A stretch of DNA of 64,000 nt from Streptococcus mitis SK579 (GTDB taxonomy: Bacteria > Bacillota > Bacilli > Lactobacillales > Streptococcaceae): positions 1 through 64,000 of the forward strand of contig NZ_AJJL01000076.1 of the NCBI RefSeq assembly GCF_000257905.1, written 5' to 3'. The notes below the pieces were generated by a model. It saw only the letters and a program-made list of their open reading frames with translations. It made no database searches and was not told where the DNA came from. This document shows, in pieces, positions 18,360 through 26,711 of the stretch (positions are counted from its first letter, which is position 1; every line of letters begins with the position of its first letter). The position numbers and the translations under genes are program-made.

Positions 18360-18923
18360 ATGACAAAACGTTGTTCGTGGGTCAAGATGACCAATCCGCT
18401 CTACATTGCCTATCATGATGAGGAGTGGGGCCAACCCCTCCATGATGACCAAGCATTGTTTGAGTTGTTGTGTATGGAAACCTATCAGGCTGGTCTGTCT
18501 TGGGAAACGGTGCTCAACAAACGTCAAGCTTTCCGAGAAGCCTTTCATGGCTATCAAATTCAAGCGGTCGCAGAGATGACCGACACCGAATTGGAAGACT
18601 TGCTGGAGAATCCAGCCATCATCCGAAATAGAGCCAAGATTTTTGCTACACGCGCTAACGCCCAAGCCTTTCTACGACTACAGGAAGAATATGGCTCTTT
18701 TGATGTCTATCTTTGGTCTTTTGTTGAGGGGAGAACGATCGTTAACGATGTTTCCGATTACAGCCAAGCCCCAGCTAAAACACCTTTATCTGAAAAATTA
18801 GCCAAAGATCTCAAAAAACGAAGCTTCAAGTTTACAGGCCCAGTCGCTGTCTTGTCTTTTCTACAGGCTACAGGGCTAGTTGATGACCATGAGAATGATT
18901 GTGAGTGGAAAAGCGGTTATTAG
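18360..18923 (+). CDS. tag: 3-methyladenine DNA glycosylase I (Tag)
   Basis: 187 residues of the Tag family. Zinc-site residues are visible: Cys in RCSWV, His in YHDEEWG, and His/Cys in DDHENDCEW at the C-terminus. The pocket region AGLSWETVLNKRQAFREAF is typical. It excises 3-methyladenine from alkylated DNA. It is ten bases downstream of ruvA with GGAGCAGAGC before the ATG, the third gene of a repair operon. Confidence 0.94.
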   Translation: MTKRCSWVKMTNPLYIAYHDEEWGQPLHDDQALFELLCMETYQAGLSWETVLNKRQAFREAFHGYQIQAVAEMTDTELEDLLENPAIIRNRAKIFATRANAQAFLRLQEEYGSFDVYLWSFVEGRTIVNDVSDYSQAPAKTPLSEKLAKDLKKRSFKFTGPVAVLSFLQATGLVDDHENDCEWKSGY

Positions 18924-18961
18924 TGAGTACAGGTAGCTAGAATATCTGAGAATATAGAAAA

Positions 18962-18990
18962 AAAGCTGAGAAACTTTTCCCAGCTTTATT
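18962..18990. terminator. Bidirectional terminator, tag and S66 gene
   Basis: Stem 18962-18972 with 18977-18987 (one mismatch), A-rich before and T-rich after. It overlaps the last codon of the convergent minus-strand gene. Confidence 0.8.
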
Positions 18991-20017
18991 TGTTATAGTC
19001 AAAGCGAATGACTTGTTCCTGTGCATCTACATGAGCATGGACCCCAAAGGGTACAATTGCTCTTGGAGTTGCGTGGCCGACATTTAGATTATAGATAATC
19101 GGGATATTGCTGTCAATGATATCTAATAGTGCCTCTTTATAGTCGTCATAGAAAGTTTCATCCATAGGTTTCCCGACCAAGAGTCCGCTGATGACCTCGA
19201 ATATCCCAGTGTCCTTCAAAGTCCGCAACACCTTTTTGAAATATTCCGGCTCAGGCTTTTCTTCGCTTGTTTCTAGTAAGAGGATTTTGCCTTCCCAGTC
19301 TGACAAGTCAGGGAAAAGTTTGTATTTTTGACAGAGCTCCGTGCTATCTGCGTATCGAGAGTTGTCAAAGATATCGTAGAGGGATTCGAGGCAACCACCG
19401 AGAATTTTTCCCTCGAACTGGGCATTTCCTTGCAATAATTCAAAACCGGTATTTGCATGACTGACACGAGGTGTCCCCAGAGCCTTGGGACTGAAGTCAG
19501 TCCTTTCATCATACCAAACGTCACTAGGGCGGATTTCTGAGATTCTTCCCGTCTCAATCAATTCTTTAAAGTAGTGAAGGCTATAGGTTAGCATTTCTTT
19601 TTCTAATTCACAAATGTCTGCTAAGAAGGATTGACCATAAAAAGTCTTGATTCCTAGTTTATGCAACATGAGATGGTTCATGGTTGTATCCGAGAAACCA
19701 AGAAATATTTTTTGTTTGATAACCTTTTGTAGTTGGTCATTTTCAAAAAGATAAGGTAGTAAGCGATAGGTATCGTCTCCACCGATGGCACATAGGATCA
19801 TATCGATGCTATCATCAGAAAAGGCATGAATCAAATCCTCTGCACGAGCTTCAGGATGGTCCTTGATAAAGTCTAATCCTTTTTGCGAATGGGGCAAAAA
19901 GATAGGATTGAGTCCCAGATCCTTGAGACGTTGGACACCCAAGTCCACTTCGTGTTTGACAAAGTCCTCTCCGATAATACCACTAGATAAACTAACAATA
20001 CCAATAGTAGAAATCAT
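18986..20017 (-). CDS. S66 (LD-carboxypeptidase/MccF-like) family protein, nucleophile changed
   Basis: 343 residues with the S66 fold pattern: N-terminal GIVSLSSG, the nucleophile elbow at about residues 78-84, LLLETSEE (catalytic Glu) and NVGHATPRAIVPFG (catalytic His near residue 320). In MccF enzymes the elbow reads GGxNSN; here it reads GGDDTY, with Thr at the Ser position. The protein may use Thr, act on another substrate, or be inactive. Family members cleave L,D-peptides of peptidoglycan or microcin C-type compounds. AGGAGGATAAG precedes the ATG. Confidence 0.75.
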   Translation of the reverse strand: MISTIGIVSLSSGIIGEDFVKHEVDLGVQRLKDLGLNPIFLPHSQKGLDFIKDHPEARAEDLIHAFSDDSIDMILCAIGGDDTYRLLPYLFENDQLQKVIKQKIFLGFSDTTMNHLMLHKLGIKTFYGQSFLADICELEKEMLTYSLHYFKELIETGRISEIRPSDVWYDERTDFSPKALGTPRVSHANTGFELLQGNAQFEGKILGGCLESLYDIFDNSRYADSTELCQKYKLFPDLSDWEGKILLLETSEEKPEPEYFKKVLRTLKDTGIFEVISGLLVGKPMDETFYDDYKEALLDIIDSNIPIIYNLNVGHATPRAIVPFGVHAHVDAQEQVIRFDYNK

Positions 20018-20119
20018 ATCTTATCCTCCTAGAATTAGATTGAGCCTATTTTATCACAAAAGATTAGATAGAGCTATGTGGGATTTCAGAAGAATTCTTT
20101 AAAATCCAAAAAGTAAGTG

Positions 20120-20150
20120 AAAAAGCAACCGCACCTGCAGTTGCTTTTTA
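20120..20150 (-). terminator. Terminator of SemiSWEET gene
   Basis: AAAAAGCAAC/GTTGCTTTTT, perfect 10-bp stem with a 10-nt loop, T run on the minus strand. Confidence 0.85.
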
Positions 20151-20168
20151 TACATACTATTAGATTTG

Positions 20169-20432
20169 TTAGAGTGAAGTCAAAAAAGTGATTCCACCTA
20201 AAATAACACCGGCTGAATTTGGAATGATTAGTATCCAATCCTTCTTAGGTTCCTTTGTCCATCCATAAATAACCCAGATTAAGCAAGATATAGCAGCTGA
20301 TAAAGGTTGAAATGGTTGAGCTTTATTTCCCTGTAAATTAGCGATAATTTGAGGTATGTAGGCAATAAATACTATAATTCCAATAAAGGCACCAATGGAG
20401 CCTACGATTCGATTAATTTTTTGTTTTGTCAT
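20169..20432 (-). CDS. SemiSWEET/PQ-loop small transporter
   Basis: 87 residues with three helices, the size of a SemiSWEET monomer. The PQ motif is in IAYIPQIIANLQG, and a helix 3 pattern IIPNSAGVILGGITF follows. Two copies form a sugar channel in characterised SemiSWEETs; the substrate here is inferred. The start at 20432 follows GGAGGGAAAT; the upstream ATG at 20444 lies ahead of that site. Confidence 0.8.
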   Translation of the reverse strand: MTKQKINRIVGSIGAFIGIIVFIAYIPQIIANLQGNKAQPFQPLSAAISCLIWVIYGWTKEPKKDWILIIPNSAGVILGGITFLTSL

Positions 20433-20527
20433 ATTTCCCTCCAATTATAGAGTATCAAAATGATTGTATATAGGCAAGGAATATGCTCATTTGTTGTTAT
20501 TCTCTGTACAAAATAGAATAAAATGTT

Positions 20528-20557
20528 TACATTTATGTTTTATAAAGTATAAATGTA
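20528..20557. promoter_or_regulatory. Inverted repeat upstream of SemiSWEET gene
   Basis: TACATTTAT (20528-20536) and ATAAATGTA (20549-20557) form a perfect 9-bp inverted repeat in the AT-rich 20445-20606 interval. It could be an operator; no gene is visible in this interval. Confidence 0.4.
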
Positions 20558-20606
20558 CTGAATTTTAGATAGAGTTAAATATTTTTTACATGATTGTTTA
20601 AAGATT

Positions 20607-20640
20607 AAAAAATCATGGTTCTTATGATGTTGAACCATGA
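20607..20640 (-). terminator. Terminator of corA-DUF1129 operon
   Basis: TCATGGTTC/GAACCATGA, perfect 9-bp stem, with six T residues on the minus strand. Confidence 0.9.
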
Positions 20641-20656
20641 TATGTTTCCGTTCTTC

Positions 20657-21334
20657 TTAATAACGTGTTGGTCCTGCACTTGCGCTACGGATATTCAAGC
20701 GTTTCTTGAGATAGAAGCGAAGGGCTAGGAGAACTGCTCCGATAATAGCTAGTGGCAATGGAGCCAGTACTGGGTTAAGGCTAGCTGGTAGGAAGCTTGT
20801 TGCAAAGAAGACAAGCAACCAAAGGAACATAGATGCTAGGATAACCAGTACAGATTTCCAGAAAGGTGGACGTTGACTGCGGTCCATATCTGGTCCATAA
20901 TATTGGTAAACAAAGTAGTACATCAAGTAGAAGGCAAATCCACCAACCAGTCCAACTAAGAGGAGGGTAATCAAACCATAGCCGAAAGCTTGATCTGCCG
21001 CAAAGAAGGTTGTGAGGGCGCTGACGAGAGCAAAGAGGCTAGTGATGAAAAGGGCTGAATCCATAATCATGAGTTTTGGATCATCATTTTCTTTTGGATG
21101 CTCTTTTTCATATTGCTCCTTGACAGTGAAGCTGTGCGCCCAATGGGTCGGTGCGCCATAGAGGGAACGAGCAGTCGTACCCTTGGCTTGTTCTTCAAGA
21201 ATTTGAGGAATGACTTCCTCAAAAATAGCCTTGATTTCAGCGTCTGATTTTCCATCTTTGATGAATTGTTGGGTAGCGATGTGGATAAACTCTTGGTTTT
21301 TCTTAGTTAATTTTTGTAGATCAATCTGAGACAT
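20657..21334 (-). CDS. DUF1129 membrane protein
   Basis: 225 residues from the ATG after AGGAGTTCCT. The N-terminal ~85 residues are soluble (TKKNQEFIHIATQQFIKDGKSDAEIKAIFEEVIPQILEEQAKGTTARSLYG), followed by four to five helices, as in DUF1129. The function is unknown. It starts about a dozen bases after the corA stop and is co-transcribed with it, a common pairing in streptococci. Confidence 0.75.
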   Translation of the reverse strand: MSQIDLQKLTKKNQEFIHIATQQFIKDGKSDAEIKAIFEEVIPQILEEQAKGTTARSLYGAPTHWAHSFTVKEQYEKEHPKENDDPKLMIMDSALFITSLFALVSALTTFFAADQAFGYGLITLLLVGLVGGFAFYLMYYFVYQYYGPDMDRSQRPPFWKSVLVILASMFLWLLVFFATSFLPASLNPVLAPLPLAIIGAVLLALRFYLKKRLNIRSASAGPTRY

Positions 21335-21345
21335 AGGAACTCCTC

Positions 21346-22290
21346 TTAGAACCATTTTTTATGGATGAGATAGAGAGTGAGCGAGACACTCATAGCAAAG
21401 GCGATAAAGACGATTAACCAGAAAGCATTTGGCTCGCCGTTTAGGGGGATTTCATTATCCTTAAAGTTCATCCCGTAGGCAGAAAAGACCATGGTTGGGA
21501 TGGACATGACGATGGTCACAAGGGCCAAGGTTTTCATGATGTTGTTCTGGTTGTTAGAAATGATAGAGGCGAAGGTCTCTGTCATAGAATGCAAGACGTT
21601 TCCATAAATGTCTGCCATCTCGATGGCCTGTTGGGTTTCAATCAGGGTATCTTCAAGCAGGTCTTCGTCCTCAAGGTATTTCTTGATATTACTGGTTGAG
21701 CTGGTCAATTTCTTAATCACACGCTCATTTGTTTTGAGGGAGGCCTTGAAATAGACGATAGTTTTTTCTAATTCCATGAGCTCAATCAATTCTTCATTAC
21801 GAGTTGATTGATGCAGTTGACTTTCGATTTGTTCACTCTTACGGTCGATTGAACGAAGGGCTGTTAGGTAAAGTTCTGCATTGCGATAGAGAATCTGGAA
21901 GATAAAACGAGAACGCATGAACGTGTAGAAATTACGCAAACGACGGTTGATAAAGACATCAAGGACCGGTAATGGTTCCAAACACGTAGTGATAATGGTT
22001 TCCTCGGTGATGATAATACCAAGCGGGATGGTTACGTAGTAGGTGCGGTTATTTCTTTCCTCTGTGACCGGAACGTCAACGATAATCAGGGTATACTCGT
22101 CTTCAATGGTAATACGAGACATTTCTTCCGCATCGAGCGGTGCTCGAAGGTCGGCAATATCAATATCGAAGGCGTTAGCGATTTCGAGTGATTCATTTTG
22201 AGTCGGATTAACGAGATTGATCCAAGTACCCGGTTCAAGCGTATCGATCTCTTTAAATTCAGTTGTTGTAGAGAGAAAAACTTGTTTCAT
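21346..22290 (-). CDS. corA: CorA-family magnesium/divalent cation channel
   Basis: 314 residues. A long cytoplasmic alpha/beta and coiled helical domain (about 1-250) precedes two C-terminal helices. The selectivity motif GMN is in AYGMNFKDNEIP at the end of the first helix, and the C-terminus is basic (LIHKKWF). The pentameric channel imports Mg2+ (or Co2+/Ni2+). It is divergent from uvrA, with a minus-strand -10 box at 22336-22341. Confidence 0.92.
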   Translation of the reverse strand: MKQVFLSTTTEFKEIDTLEPGTWINLVNPTQNESLEIANAFDIDIADLRAPLDAEEMSRITIEDEYTLIIVDVPVTEERNNRTYYVTIPLGIIITEETIITTCLEPLPVLDVFINRRLRNFYTFMRSRFIFQILYRNAELYLTALRSIDRKSEQIESQLHQSTRNEELIELMELEKTIVYFKASLKTNERVIKKLTSSTSNIKKYLEDEDLLEDTLIETQQAIEMADIYGNVLHSMTETFASIISNNQNNIMKTLALVTIVMSIPTMVFSAYGMNFKDNEIPLNGEPNAFWLIVFIAFAMSVSLTLYLIHKKWF

Positions 22291-22335
22291 ATCCCTTATC
22301 CTTTCTCATTTTTCAGATTTTTTCACACCGTACTA

Positions 22336-22390
22336 TTATACTACAAAATCGGCCTTTTGGGTAATAGAATCTCACTTTTTTTGGTATAAT
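22336..22390. promoter_or_regulatory. Divergent promoters of corA and uvrA
   Basis: On the minus strand TATAAT lies at 22341-22336 (corA). On the plus strand TGGTATAAT (hexamer 22385-22390) is an extended -10 for uvrA. Both -35 regions are weak. Confidence 0.65.
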
Positions 22391-22421
22391 GGTAAGCAAT
22401 AATGGACTAGAAAGAACAAAG

Positions 22422-25253
22422 ATGCAAGATAAAATTGTCATTCATGGGGCGCGTGCCCATAATTTAAAAAATATTGATGTGGAGATTCCACGAGACAAGC
22501 TGGTTGTAGTGACCGGCTTGTCAGGTTCAGGGAAATCCAGTCTGGCTTTCGATACCCTCTATGCTGAGGGACAACGTCGCTATGTGGAGAGTTTGTCAGC
22601 CTATGCTCGTCAGTTTTTGGGAAATATGGAGAAGCCTGATGTAGATGCCATTGATGGCCTCAGCCCAGCTATTTCCATCGATCAGAAAACGACTAGCAAA
22701 AATCCTCGCTCGACGGTGGGAACCACGACTGAAATCAATGACTATCTGCGTCTCCTCTACGCGCGTGTGGGGACGCCTTACTGTATCAACGGGCATGGGG
22801 CTATCAAGGCTTCTTCTGTGGAGCAAATCGTTGATAAGGTTTTGGAGTTACCTGAACGCCAGCGTCTGCAAATTTTAGCTCCTGTCATCCGCAAGAAAAA
22901 AGGGCAACATAAAAGTGTTATTGAGAAGGTTCAGAAAGACGGTTATGTTCGTGTCCGTGTGGATGGGGAAGTCTATGATGTGACCGAAGTGCCAGAGTTG
23001 TCTAAGGGTAAGCAACACAATATCGATGTCGTGGTTGACCGTATTGTCATCAAGGAGGGTATCCGTAGTCGTCTCTTTGATTCCATTGAGGCTGCCCTTC
23101 GTATCGCAGAAGGATATGTCATTATCGACACTATGGACGACTCTGAGTTGCTCTTCTCTGAGCATTATGCCTGTCCAGTTTGTGGCTTTACTGTTCCAGA
23201 GTTAGAGCCACGTCTCTTCTCCTTCAATGCTCCTTTTGGTTCTTGTAGTGAGTGTGACGGTTTGGGCATCAAGCTGGAGGTGGATACTGATTTGGTAGTA
23301 CCAGATGCCAGCAAAACCTTACGTGAGGGAGCCTTGGCTCCTTGGAATCCTATCTCATCCAACTACTATCCAAACATGCTAGAGCAGGCTATGACAGCTT
23401 TTGGAGTAGACATGGATAAGCCTTTTGAGGACTTGGCAGAAGAAGACAAGAACTTGATTCTCTATGGGTCAGATGGCAAGGAATTCCATTTCCACTATGA
23501 GAATGAATTTGGTGGCGTGCGCGATATCGATATTCCTTTTGAGGGAGTTGTTAATAATATCAAGCGTCGCTATCACGAGACAAACAGCGATTACACCCGC
23601 ACCCAGATGCGTCTCTACATGAATGAGCTGACCTGCGGGACCTGTCACGGCTATCGTCTCAATGATCAGGCCTTGTCTGTCCGTGTGGGTGGCGAGAACG
23701 GGCCACATATCGGAGAAATTTCAGACCTGTCTATCGCAGATCACTTGGAATTAGTCAGTCAGTTGACTCTTTCTGAAAACGAAGCCATCATTGCTCGGCC
23801 TATTCTCAAGGAAATCAAGGATCGTTTGACCTTCCTTAATAACGTGGGCCTTAACTATCTGACTCTGTCACGTTCGGCAGGAACTCTTTCAGGTGGGGAA
23901 AGTCAGCGTATTCGATTGGCAACTCAGATTGGTTCTAACCTATCAGGTGTCCTTTATATCCTGGATGAGCCGTCAATCGGTCTCCACCAGAGGGACAATG
24001 ACCGTTTGATTGCCAGTCTCAAAAAGATGCGCGACTTGGGTAATACTCTTATCGTGGTGGAACACGACGAAGATACCATGCGTGAGGCGGATTATCTGAT
24101 TGACGTTGGTCCTGGTGCGGGAGTATTTGGTGGGGAGATTGTTGCGGCAGGTACGCCCAAACAGGTGGCTCGTAATAGCAAGTCTATCACAGGCCAGTAC
24201 TTGTCAGGAAAACGTGTCATTCCAGTACCAGAAGAGCGCCGTGTTGGAAATGGTCGTTTTATTGAAGTGACAGGAGCGTGTGAGAATAACTTGCAAAATG
24301 TCACGGCTCGCTTTCCACTAGGAAAATTCATCGCGGTTACGGGGGTATCCGGCTCAGGAAAATCGACCTTAATCAACAGCATTCTCAAAAAAGCCATTGC
24401 CCAAAAGCTCAACCGCAACTCAGACAAACCAGGTAAATTCAAAATCATTACAGGAATTGAGCATGTAGACCGCTTGATTGATATTGACCAGAGTCCTATC
24501 GGACGAACGCCGAGATCTAACCCAGCTACCTATACAGGGGTTTTTGACGATATACGTGACCTTTTTGCTCAGACAAATGAAGCCAAGATTCGAGGTTACA
24601 AGAAAGGCCGTTTCAGTTTCAATGTCAAGGGTGGTCGCTGTGAAGCCTGCTCAGGTGACGGGATTATTAAGATTGAGATGCACTTCTTGCCAGATGTTTA
24701 TGTGGCTTGTGAAGTCTGCCACGGAACCCGCTACAACAGTGAAACCCTAGAAGTTCACTATAAGGAAAAGAATATCTCGCAGGTCTTGGACATGACCGTC
24801 AATGATGCGGTGGAGTTCTTCCAACACATTCCCAAGATTCAACGCAAACTTCAGACCATCAAGGATGTAGGTCTAGGCTATGTAACGCTAGGGCAACCAG
24901 CTACCACCCTTTCTGGGGGAGAAGCCCAGCGTATGAAACTGGCTAGTGAACTCCACAAACGCTCGACAGGAAAATCTTTCTACATTTTAGATGAGCCAAC
25001 GACAGGCCTTCATACTGAGGATATCGCTCGCTTGCTCAAGGTATTGGCTCGCTTTGTCGACGATGGCAATACAGTCCTTGTTATCGAGCACAATCTAGAT
25101 GTTATTAAGACAGCAGACCATATTATTGACTTGGGACCTGAGGGCGGTGTCGGTGGTGGAACCATCATCGCAACAGGAACTCCAGAAGAAGTAGCTGCTA
25201 ACCAAGCCAGCTACACAGGACATTATTTGAAAGGAAAATTACATCATGAATAA
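22422..25253 (+). CDS. uvrA: Excinuclease ABC subunit UvrA
   Basis: 943 residues, full length. The start at [15 protein letters not shown] fits family N-termini; the upstream ATG at 22389 overlaps the promoter. The two ABC modules have Walker [10 protein letters not shown] (about 32-40) and GVSGSGKST, signatures LSGGES and LSGGEA, and zinc modules CPVC...CSEC and CEAC...CEVC. It recognises bulky DNA lesions and loads UvrB. No LexA-type box was seen, as expected in streptococci. It overlaps pepQ by 8 nt. Confidence 0.97.
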   Translation: MQDKIVIHGARAHNLKNIDVEIPRDKLVVVTGLSGSGKSSLAFDTLYAEGQRRYVESLSAYARQFLGNMEKPDVDAIDGLSPAISIDQKTTSKNPRSTVGTTTEINDYLRLLYARVGTPYCINGHGAIKASSVEQIVDKVLELPERQRLQILAPVIRKKKGQHKSVIEKVQKDGYVRVRVDGEVYDVTEVPELSKGKQHNIDVVVDRIVIKEGIRSRLFDSIEAALRIAEGYVIIDTMDDSELLFSEHYACPVCGFTVPELEPRLFSFNAPFGSCSECDGLGIKLEVDTDLVVPDASKTLREGALAPWNPISSNYYPNMLEQAMTAFGVDMDKPFEDLAEEDKNLILYGSDGKEFHFHYENEFGGVRDIDIPFEGVVNNIKRRYHETNSDYTRTQMRLYMNELTCGTCHGYRLNDQALSVRVGGENGPHIGEISDLSIADHLELVSQLTLSENEAIIARPILKEIKDRLTFLNNVGLNYLTLSRSAGTLSGGESQRIRLATQIGSNLSGVLYILDEPSIGLHQRDNDRLIASLKKMRDLGNTLIVVEHDEDTMREADYLIDVGPGAGVFGGEIVAAGTPKQVARNSKSITGQYLSGKRVIPVPEERRVGNGRFIEVTGACENNLQNVTARFPLGKFIAVTGVSGSGKSTLINSILKKAIAQKLNRNSDKPGKFKIITGIEHVDRLIDIDQSPIGRTPRSNPATYTGVFDDIRDLFAQTNEAKIRGYKKGRFSFNVKGGRCEACSGDGIIKIEMHFLPDVYVACEVCHGTRYNSETLEVHYKEKNISQVLDMTVNDAVEFFQHIPKIQRKLQTIKDVGLGYVTLGQPATTLSGGEAQRMKLASELHKRSTGKSFYILDEPTTGLHTEDIARLLKVLARFVDDGNTVLVIEHNLDVIKTADHIIDLGPEGGVGGGTIIATGTPEEVAANQASYTGHYLKGKLHHE

Positions 25254-26307
25254 ACGTGTACAAGCATTTCTAGCTAAAATGCAAGAAAAAGAACTAGATG
25301 GAATTATCATCAACAATCTTAAAAACGTCTATTATTTGACTGGTTTTTGGGGTTCGAACGGAACAGTTTTTCTCAGCCGTGACCGCCAGGTCTTGGTGAC
25401 GGACTCTCGCTATATCATTGCAGCCAAGCAAGAAACCAGTGGGTTTGAGATTGTGGCTGACCGTGATGAATTGGCTGTCATTGCAGACATTGTTAAGGAC
25501 ATGGGCTTGTCTCGAATCGGTTTTGAGGATGAGATTTCAGTGTCTTATTATCACCGTATGCAGGCAACCTTTGAGGGAATTGACTTGCTTCCACAAACTC
25601 AGTTTGTCGAAGGTCTTCGAATGATTAAGGATGAAGCGGAGATTGCAGCTATTCGCAAGGCTTGTTCTATCTCAGACCAAGCTTTCCGCGATGCGCTTGA
25701 CTTTATTAAGCCAGGAAAGACTGAAATTGAGATTGCCAACTTCCTTGACTTCCGCATGCGTGAGTTGGGAGCATCTGGCTTGTCTTTTGACACAATTCTA
25801 GCTAGTGGTATCAATTCTTCTAAGCCTCATGCCCATCCTATGCACAAACCAGTGGAGCTGGGAGAAGCTATTACCATGGATTTCGGCTGCCTCTATGACC
25901 ACTATGTCAGTGATATGACACGGACTATCTATCTAGGACATGTTAGCGACGAGCAAGCAGAGATTTACAATACGGTTTTGAAAGCCAATCAAGCCTTGAT
26001 TGACCAGGCTAAGGCTGGCTTAGGTTTCCGTGACTTTGACAAAATCCCTCGTGATATTATCATCGAGGCAGGCTATGGCGACTACTTTACCCACGGTATT
26101 GGACACGGTATTGGACTGGATATCCATGAGGAACCATACTTTAGCCAGACTTCTACAGAAACTATTAAGGCAGGTATGGCATTGACAGATGAGCCAGGTA
26201 TCTATATCGAAGGCAAATATGGCGTTCGTATCGAGGATGATATCCTGATTACAGAGACGGGTTGTGAATTATTGACCCTAGCTCCAAAAGAGTTGATAGT
26301 TATCTAA
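25246..26307 (+). CDS. pepQ: Xaa-Pro dipeptidase PepQ (M24)
   Basis: 353 residues. An N-terminal creatinase-like domain (about 1-125) is followed by the M24 pita-bread domain with the metal ligands of the dinuclear site: Asp in [17 protein letters not shown], His in [14 protein letters not shown], Glu in [18 protein letters not shown]. It hydrolyses dipeptides with C-terminal proline in the cytosol. Overlapping uvrA by 8 nt, it is translationally coupled; the pairing is conserved in pneumococci but has no obvious functional link. Confidence 0.93.
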   Translation: MNKRVQAFLAKMQEKELDGIIINNLKNVYYLTGFWGSNGTVFLSRDRQVLVTDSRYIIAAKQETSGFEIVADRDELAVIADIVKDMGLSRIGFEDEISVSYYHRMQATFEGIDLLPQTQFVEGLRMIKDEAEIAAIRKACSISDQAFRDALDFIKPGKTEIEIANFLDFRMRELGASGLSFDTILASGINSSKPHAHPMHKPVELGEAITMDFGCLYDHYVSDMTRTIYLGHVSDEQAEIYNTVLKANQALIDQAKAGLGFRDFDKIPRDIIIEAGYGDYFTHGIGHGIGLDIHEEPYFSQTSTETIKAGMALTDEPGIYIEGKYGVRIEDDILITETGCELLTLAPKELIVI

Positions 26308-26327
26308 GAGTTAAACAACTCAAATGA

Positions 26328-26356
26328 TTGACTTTTAAATTTTAAAGGTTTATACT
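26328..26356 (+). promoter_or_regulatory. mgtA leader promoter
   Basis: TTGACT (26328-26333), 17-bp spacer, TATACT (26351-26356). Transcription should start near 26363, at the 5' edge of the M-box. Confidence 0.75.
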
Positions 26357-26360
26357 GAAA

Positions 26361-26508
26361 GACGAAAACGGTAGGTGAGGCTACCATAGGGATACGGATG
26401 ACTACCGCAAAGCAGTGGAGACACTACTCGTTGGTCAACAGTCCTGGTCGCGAAGGCCAAGACTAAGCTCATTACATTGCCCTATGGAGTTAAAGCTTGA
26501 ACGAAAAA
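26361..26508 (+). promoter_or_regulatory. M-box (ykoK) magnesium riboswitch
   Basis: The core elements of the M-box appear in order: GGTGAGGCTACC then ATAGGGATACGG near the 5' end, GGTCAACAG in the middle, and CCCTATGGAGTTAAAGCT at the 3' end. The CATAGGG/CCCTATG pairing closes the core. These match the B. subtilis mgtE leader. Mg2+ binding should favour the terminator that follows, so mgtA is expressed when Mg2+ is low. Confidence 0.85.
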
Positions 26509-26526
26509 CAGATAATTAGTTTTTTA

Positions 26527-26553
26527 ATCCTGCCATTTTATGGTGGGATTTTC
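26527..26553 (+). terminator. Riboswitch-controlled terminator
   Basis: ATCCTGCCA (26527-26535) pairs with TGGTGGGAT (26541-26549), loop TTTTA, followed by TTTTC. It is the expression platform of the M-box. Confidence 0.75.
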
Positions 26554-26584
26554 TACTGTTTAAATCAAAGAAAGGAGATAGACG

Positions 26585-26656
26585 ATGCAAATTGACGATC
26601 ATCCGGAACCGCACATACACAGCCAATCGCTGATTTGTGTCGTTCTGCCCTTATAA
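26585..26656 (+). CDS. mgtA leader peptide, candidate MgtL analogue
   Basis: A 23-codon ORF with an excellent ribosome site (AAAGGAG, seven bases before ATG), lying between the M-box terminator and mgtA. The N-terminal part, DDHPEP at residues 4-9, alternates acidic residues and proline, the kind of nascent chain that destabilises ribosomes at low Mg2+ (E. coli MgtL begins MEPDPTPLP). The rest is polar, then hydrophobic. Codons 10-15 lie in the 5' arm of a hairpin whose 3' arm can also pair with the mgtA start region. The peptide itself has no family I recognise; a regulatory role is inferred. Confidence 0.6.
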   Translation: MQIDDHPEPHIHSQSLICVVLPL

Positions 26657-26711
26657 AGTGATTGGTCTCTGTGTATGAAACACATCATTCATATAGATAG
26701 GAGAAACCAAT
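26614..26711 (+). promoter_or_regulatory. Alternative hairpins controlling mgtA translation (candidate)
   Basis: Helix A pairs CATACACAG-CCAATC (26614-26628) with GATTGG-TCT-CTGTGTATG (26660-26677). Helix B pairs ATTGGTCTC (26661-26669) with GAG-AA-ACCAAT (26701-26711), covering part of the mgtA ribosome site and start codon. The two share 26661-26669 and exclude each other. No T run follows helix A, so it is not a terminator. Confidence 0.5.

Noticed and set aside
26361-26508. yybP-ykoY manganese riboswitch
   Set aside because: P-type ATPases of streptococci can have this Mn element, but the core here (GGTGAGG, GGTCAACAG, GTTAAAGCT) matches the M-box.
26614-26677. Second intrinsic terminator before mgtA
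   Set aside because: The stem is strong but followed by an A-rich stretch without a T run; a translational switch fits better.
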